From Polycladomyces zharkentensis (GTDB lineage Bacteria; Bacillota; Bacilli; Thermoactinomycetales; JIR-001): a stretch of 64,000 bases of DNA. Below are positions 60,991 through 64,000 of this stretch, piece by piece. Position numbers and translations under genes: made by a program. The notes beneath the pieces are model-generated. The model made no database searches and was not told the origin of the DNA. It worked only from the letters and a program-made list of their open reading frames with translations. The stretch lies in NCBI RefSeq assembly GCF_016938855.1, contig NZ_JAFHAP010000011.1, forward strand, positions 186,001-250,000. Reading direction: 5' to 3'. Each line of letters begins with the position of its first letter. Positions within the stretch are counted from its first letter, which is position 1.

Positions 60991-61171
60991 CAGAATTTTG
61001 GTACAATCACAAGTCGAGAAGTGCGAAAACACTTAAAACTACGATGCGAGCAGAGACTCGTTAAACCTAAAATCACCGAGACTTGGACGAAGCCATCGTG
61101 TATGGATGTGGGTAGCCACGCCAGATGAAGCGAGAAGGCCTCTGGTGCTTTAGCCGAGCGGAGCAAGTCAC
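60979..61171 (+). repeat. Repeat family 2, copy H (tnpB right-end/omega-RNA-like relic)
   Basis: The 5' box CTCGCAGCCCGACAGAATTT with TTTTGGTACAATCAC has an extended -10 (TACAAT 61002-61007). The 3' part reads GGATGTGGGTAGCCACGCCA, then GATGAAGCGAGAAGGCCTC, TGGTGCTTTAGCCGAGCGGA and GCAAGTCAC. CGCCAGA (61119-61125) and TCTGGTG (61141-61147) pair. This resembles the 3' guide-RNA scaffold of IS605-type tnpB transposons. It abuts the truncated mocR gene. Confidence 0.65.
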
Positions 61172-61249
61172 CATCATTTTCCCATAAAAATTGGTATACA
61201 TATTCCCTGAAATAGGTGCAAATCAGCAAAAAAACAGAGTCCGTGACGG

Positions 61250-61283
61250 AAAAGGGGAGAGCGACTGAACGCTCTCCCCTTTC
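61250..61283. terminator. Terminator of the glutamate synthase gene
   Basis: GGGGAGAGCG (61254-61263) and CGCTCTCCCC (61270-61279), with A-run before and T-run after. It works for the minus-strand gene and possibly both ways. Confidence 0.88.
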
Positions 61284-61320
61284 TGCAGTGGCAAATCAGA
61301 ATAAGAGGTGATATATCGCC

Positions 61321-64000
61321 TTATTCCGTCGAAATGGACGGATCGGCTTGCACTTTGTGAGGAATGACTTGCATGAACGATACACGCGGGTTTTCCGCGA
61401 GTTGAGCCACTTTCTCGGCTTCGGCTTGCTGACCGGAACGTTCCAGCTCCTCCCGGTAATAGCCCAACAGCTCCCGGATGTCTCGTTCTCCCTGATCATC
61501 CAACGGTTGCAGGGAGACTTTGGCACCCTTGGCGATCCGGCGTTGAAGGGCCTGTTGATCCAATCCGAGTTCCGGAATCAGTCGCAGGTAAACCCGTCCG
61601 CCTGTCATGCCGGCACAGATCCACGGTCCGGGATCGCCCATCACGACGGCCCTTCCGTTGGTCATATATTCAAAGGCAAAACCTTTGATATTGGCACGTG
61701 CACCGATCATGCCCAAATCGTCGCGGATCGGTCCGCTCGGCTCACCGCCGATGATGACATCGGCGCCGGAGAGGCGGATTCCCGCACGTGAGTCGGCGTT
61801 ACCCTGCACGATGAACAACCCTTTTTGTGCACCGTAGCAGAAGCTTTTTCCAACCGATCCGTTAATCATCACGCCGTTGGCACCCGGCGATTTCAGAATG
61901 CTCACCCGTCCGCCGAACGCCGTTTTGCCCACTCCATCCTGTGCACCGCCATGGACCACCATGCGGACGCCTTCCGCGTTGAATGCCGCCAAGCCGTTGC
62001 CCGGAATCGAGCCGTGTTTGAACGTGAGCGACACTTCCGGCAAACGCATGTAGCTGCCGTCCAAACGGTTGCGGACGCGGGCGCCGGAGATCCGGCTTCC
62101 CATGACGCGATCCGTGCTGTTGACGTCTGCATACGACTCGGATACCGGACGATCGAACGTGATCCTGTCCGCCAAGACAGCTTCGGCTTCTGCCCCAACC
62201 GCCACTTTGAGATCGTCGGATTGCGACGTGACGGCGATTTCGCTTGCCGCAGACTGTCTCCAATCGATCGCGATCGGACGCAACAGGTCGGACAGGTCCA
62301 CACGCTCCAATTCACGTACTTGTTTCAACAAGTCGGAGCGGCCGACCAGGTCTTGCGTGCGCGTAAATCCGAGTTGTGCCGTCAACCTGCGGATTTCTTC
62401 GCCGAATGCGGAAAACAGGCGTACCAGTGAATCGACGGCATCTTCGTATACGCGGGGAACGAAACGACGCAAACCTTTTTCTTCCGCTTCCTCCATCGAT
62501 TCAATCTGCGTGGCGATCCCCACGTGGCACGTATCCAAGTGACAACCGCGACAGGTGGTACATCCGATGGCCAGCATGGCCAAGGTACCGAACCCGATCC
62601 GGTTGGCTCCGAGCAGCATCATTTTGATAACGTCCAAACCGCTCTTCAGTCCACCGTCGGCCCACAGTTCCACCTGATCACGGATACCGGCTTCCACCAA
62701 TGCATTGTGGGCCGCTTTGACACCGATCTCCGCGGGCAGTCCCACATGCTGCAGGGCGTGTACCCGTGCGGCGCCGGTACCGCCGTCAAATCCGCTCAAG
62801 GTGATGATATCCGCCCCTGCTTTGGCGATCCCGACGGTGATTGTGCCGATGTTGGGAACGATGGGCACTTTGACGATGACTTTGGCGAATTTGTTGGCCG
62901 TTTTCAGCTCCGTGATGATTTGTGCCAAATCCTCGATCGAATAAATGTCATGATTGTTCGACGGCGAGATCAGGTCGACTCCGGGCGAAGCATTCCGCGC
63001 CGCGGCCACTTTTTCGGAAACCTTGACCCCAGGCAGGTGTCCGCCTTCACCCGGCTTGGCGCCTTGACCGATTTTGATCTCCAGAAGCAGGGCGGAGTTG
63101 ACCAGCTCCACGTTGACACCGAACCGGCCGGATGCGATCTGGTGTCCGCGCGTACGCGGATATTTGCCCAGCATGTCTTTGATTTCTCCGCCTTCACCGT
63201 TGAGGCTGACCATGTTCAGCCGTTCTGCCGCTTCCGCATATGCGCGGAAGGCGGTTTCGTGCTGAGAACCGAACGACATGGACGAAATGACAAGCGGCAG
63301 GTCGTGATCCCCCACGCTGATGTCCACTTCATCCGGGGAGACCGGCGTTGCCCGATCCAAGTCCAGATCGGCCACATGGCGCAAGCTGATCGGGTTTTGC
63401 TTTTCCAGATCCTCCAATTTTTCCGCAAATTCGCGATACGAGATGGCACCGGAGGCCACTTGACCGATCGACTTCCATACCCGCGGCCAGAGATGGAATG
63501 TTTTGGCCGGTTTCGCCTTGTTGGAGGCATAATCCTCGTAACGCGCCTCCGCATCTTTTTCCAGGTCGCTCCAAGACGTGCCGGCCTGCTCCGAACCGCA
63601 GTAGTTGACGATATTGAGCACATCGGCGATTTCCGGATGCAGACCGATCGACGAGAATAACCGTGCATAACCGCGCAATTCGTGAATTCCGATCGTGGAG
63701 ATGATTTTCTCCAAACCTTTGTTGATCGCCTCAAACAGGTTGGCAGCGGACTTGTTCTCTTTTCCGATGATGGTGGCGAACATCAGGTACGGGTTGACCG
63801 CATCCGCTCCCAAACCGACGGCGATGGCGATATCGTGCAACGAGCGCAGGGCGGCCGAACGGAGCACAATGCTGCATTCGCGGCGCCAGTTTTGGCCATC
63901 TTTTGGCCACGGAGCGGCTTTGAGTGCCTGGTCCACTTTGGAGACGGCCAAGTGCGGATCCAAGAACAACCGATCTTCCTGATGGCAGCCCGCATCGTCC
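61321..64000 (-). CDS. gltB: Glutamate synthase large subunit (5' end cut by window edge)
   Basis: About 890 C-terminal residues are visible, in frame to the right edge. They start in the central region (LHDIAIAVGLGADAVNPYLM). Then comes the FMN/glutamate synthase domain with GEGGEIKDMLGKYPRTRGHQ, GAKPGEGGHLPG, SPSNNHDIYSIEDLAQII and GFDGGTGAARVHALQHVGLP. The [3Fe-4S] cysteines are in CTTCRGCHLDTC. The GXGXG domain has GGRVSILKSPGANGVMINGS. The enzyme makes two glutamates from glutamine and 2-oxoglutarate. The glutaminase domain must lie beyond 64000. No small subunit gene is downstream. Confidence 0.93.
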   Translation of the reverse strand, partial: DDAGCHQEDRLFLDPHLAVSKVDQALKAAPWPKDGQNWRRECSIVLRSAALRSLHDIAIAVGLGADAVNPYLMFATIIGKENKSAANLFEAINKGLEKIISTIGIHELRGYARLFSSIGLHPEIADVLNIVNYCGSEQAGTSWSDLEKDAEARYEDYASNKAKPAKTFHLWPRVWKSIGQVASGAISYREFAEKLEDLEKQNPISLRHVADLDLDRATPVSPDEVDISVGDHDLPLVISSMSFGSQHETAFRAYAEAAERLNMVSLNGEGGEIKDMLGKYPRTRGHQIASGRFGVNVELVNSALLLEIKIGQGAKPGEGGHLPGVKVSEKVAAARNASPGVDLISPSNNHDIYSIEDLAQIITELKTANKFAKVIVKVPIVPNIGTITVGIAKAGADIITLSGFDGGTGAARVHALQHVGLPAEIGVKAAHNALVEAGIRDQVELWADGGLKSGLDVIKMMLLGANRIGFGTLAMLAIGCTTCRGCHLDTCHVGIATQIESMEEAEEKGLRRFVPRVYEDAVDSLVRLFSAFGEEIRRLTAQLGFTRTQDLVGRSDLLKQVRELERVDLSDLLRPIAIDWRQSAASEIAVTSQSDDLKVAVGAEAEAVLADRITFDRPVSESYADVNSTDRVMGSRISGARVRNRLDGSYMRLPEVSLTFKHGSIPGNGLAAFNAEGVRMVVHGGAQDGVGKTAFGGRVSILKSPGANGVMINGSVGKSFCYGAQKGLFIVQGNADSRAGIRLSGADVIIGGEPSGPIRDDLGMIGARANIKGFAFEYMTNGRAVVMGDPGPWICAGMTGGRVYLRLIPELGLDQQALQRRIAKGAKVSLQPLDDQGERDIRELLGYYREELERSGQQAEAEKVAQLAENPRVSFMQVIPHKVQADPSISTE

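Noticed and set aside
1-64000. tRNA or rRNA genes, CRISPR arrays
   Set aside because: No T-arm GGTTCGAATCC-type sequence in the gaps, no rRNA-like stretch, and no short direct repeats with regular spacers.

Overview
This 64 kb window is a chromosomal, mostly housekeeping stretch of a low-to-moderate GC Gram-positive bacterium (Firmicutes, Bacillales type). Supporting marks are codY, a proline T-box in front of proC, a glnQHMP-type transporter, the ctaBCDEFG order of a caa3 cytochrome oxidase, a YhcN-type sporulation lipoprotein, an AprX-like protease and strong GGAGG ribosome binding sites. From the codon style and gene mix I suspect the thermophilic family Thermoactinomycetaceae, but that is an inference. 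I see no tRNA, rRNA, CRISPR array, prophage or intact transposase.

Layout. 1-1.8 kb: DUF5819 protein (cut by the left edge) and a CPA-type proton antiporter, both minus. 2.0-5.3 kb: glutamine-type ABC importer (ATPase, lipoprotein, two permeases). 5.7-9.0 kb: DedA, TatA, then YbdD/CstA on the minus strand. 9.7-12.9 kb: gatCAB amidotransferase. 13-17.5 kb: small membrane protein, CbiX chelatase, an unknown minus gene, diacylglycerol kinase, RlmCD methyltransferase. 17.8-19.4 kb: a wrecked lipoprotein gene and a TetR regulator whose promoter overlaps a divergent promoter for a possible small RNA. 20-26.4 kb: glycolipid glycosyltransferase, O-antigen-ligase-like protein, YfbR, LysM-3D protein, AlkA-type glycosylase. 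26.4-33.8 kb: MscS channel, YitT, a degraded small gene, membrane-anchored unknown, MutY, VanW protein, uracil-DNA glycosylase. 34-43 kb: molybdopterin oxidoreductase, unknowns, PabB, YhcN lipoprotein, methyltransferase, VanRS-like two-component pair. 43-52.5 kb: GNAT, AprX, ProC with T-box, Ntdp (YgaC), signal peptidase, CodY, serine hydrolase, ABC exporter, RsbT-like kinase. 53-60.3 kb: heme O synthase, caa3 oxidase subunits II-I-III-IV, CtaG and a DUF420 protein. 60.5-64 kb: a truncated MocR/PdxR gene and glutamate synthase large subunit (cut by the right edge).

Nitrogen and amino-acid themes recur: glutamine uptake, glutamate synthase, CodY, proline synthesis under tRNA control. DNA base-excision repair is also well represented (AlkA-like, MutY, Ung).

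The least expected content is intergenic. First, a family of about 200-250 nt repeats occurs six times, always on the plus strand (about 3.7, 9.4, 22.9, 25.1, 36.9 and 59.5 kb). Its copies keep a long hairpin through compensatory changes, so it looks like a structured RNA or an RNA-shaped mobile element. Second, two copies (58.2 and 61.0 kb) of another element of about 200 nt start with an extended -10 promoter box and end like the right end of IS200/IS605-type tnpB elements. One of them sits at the broken 5' end of the mocR remnant. A third place (50.2 kb) keeps only the 5' box.
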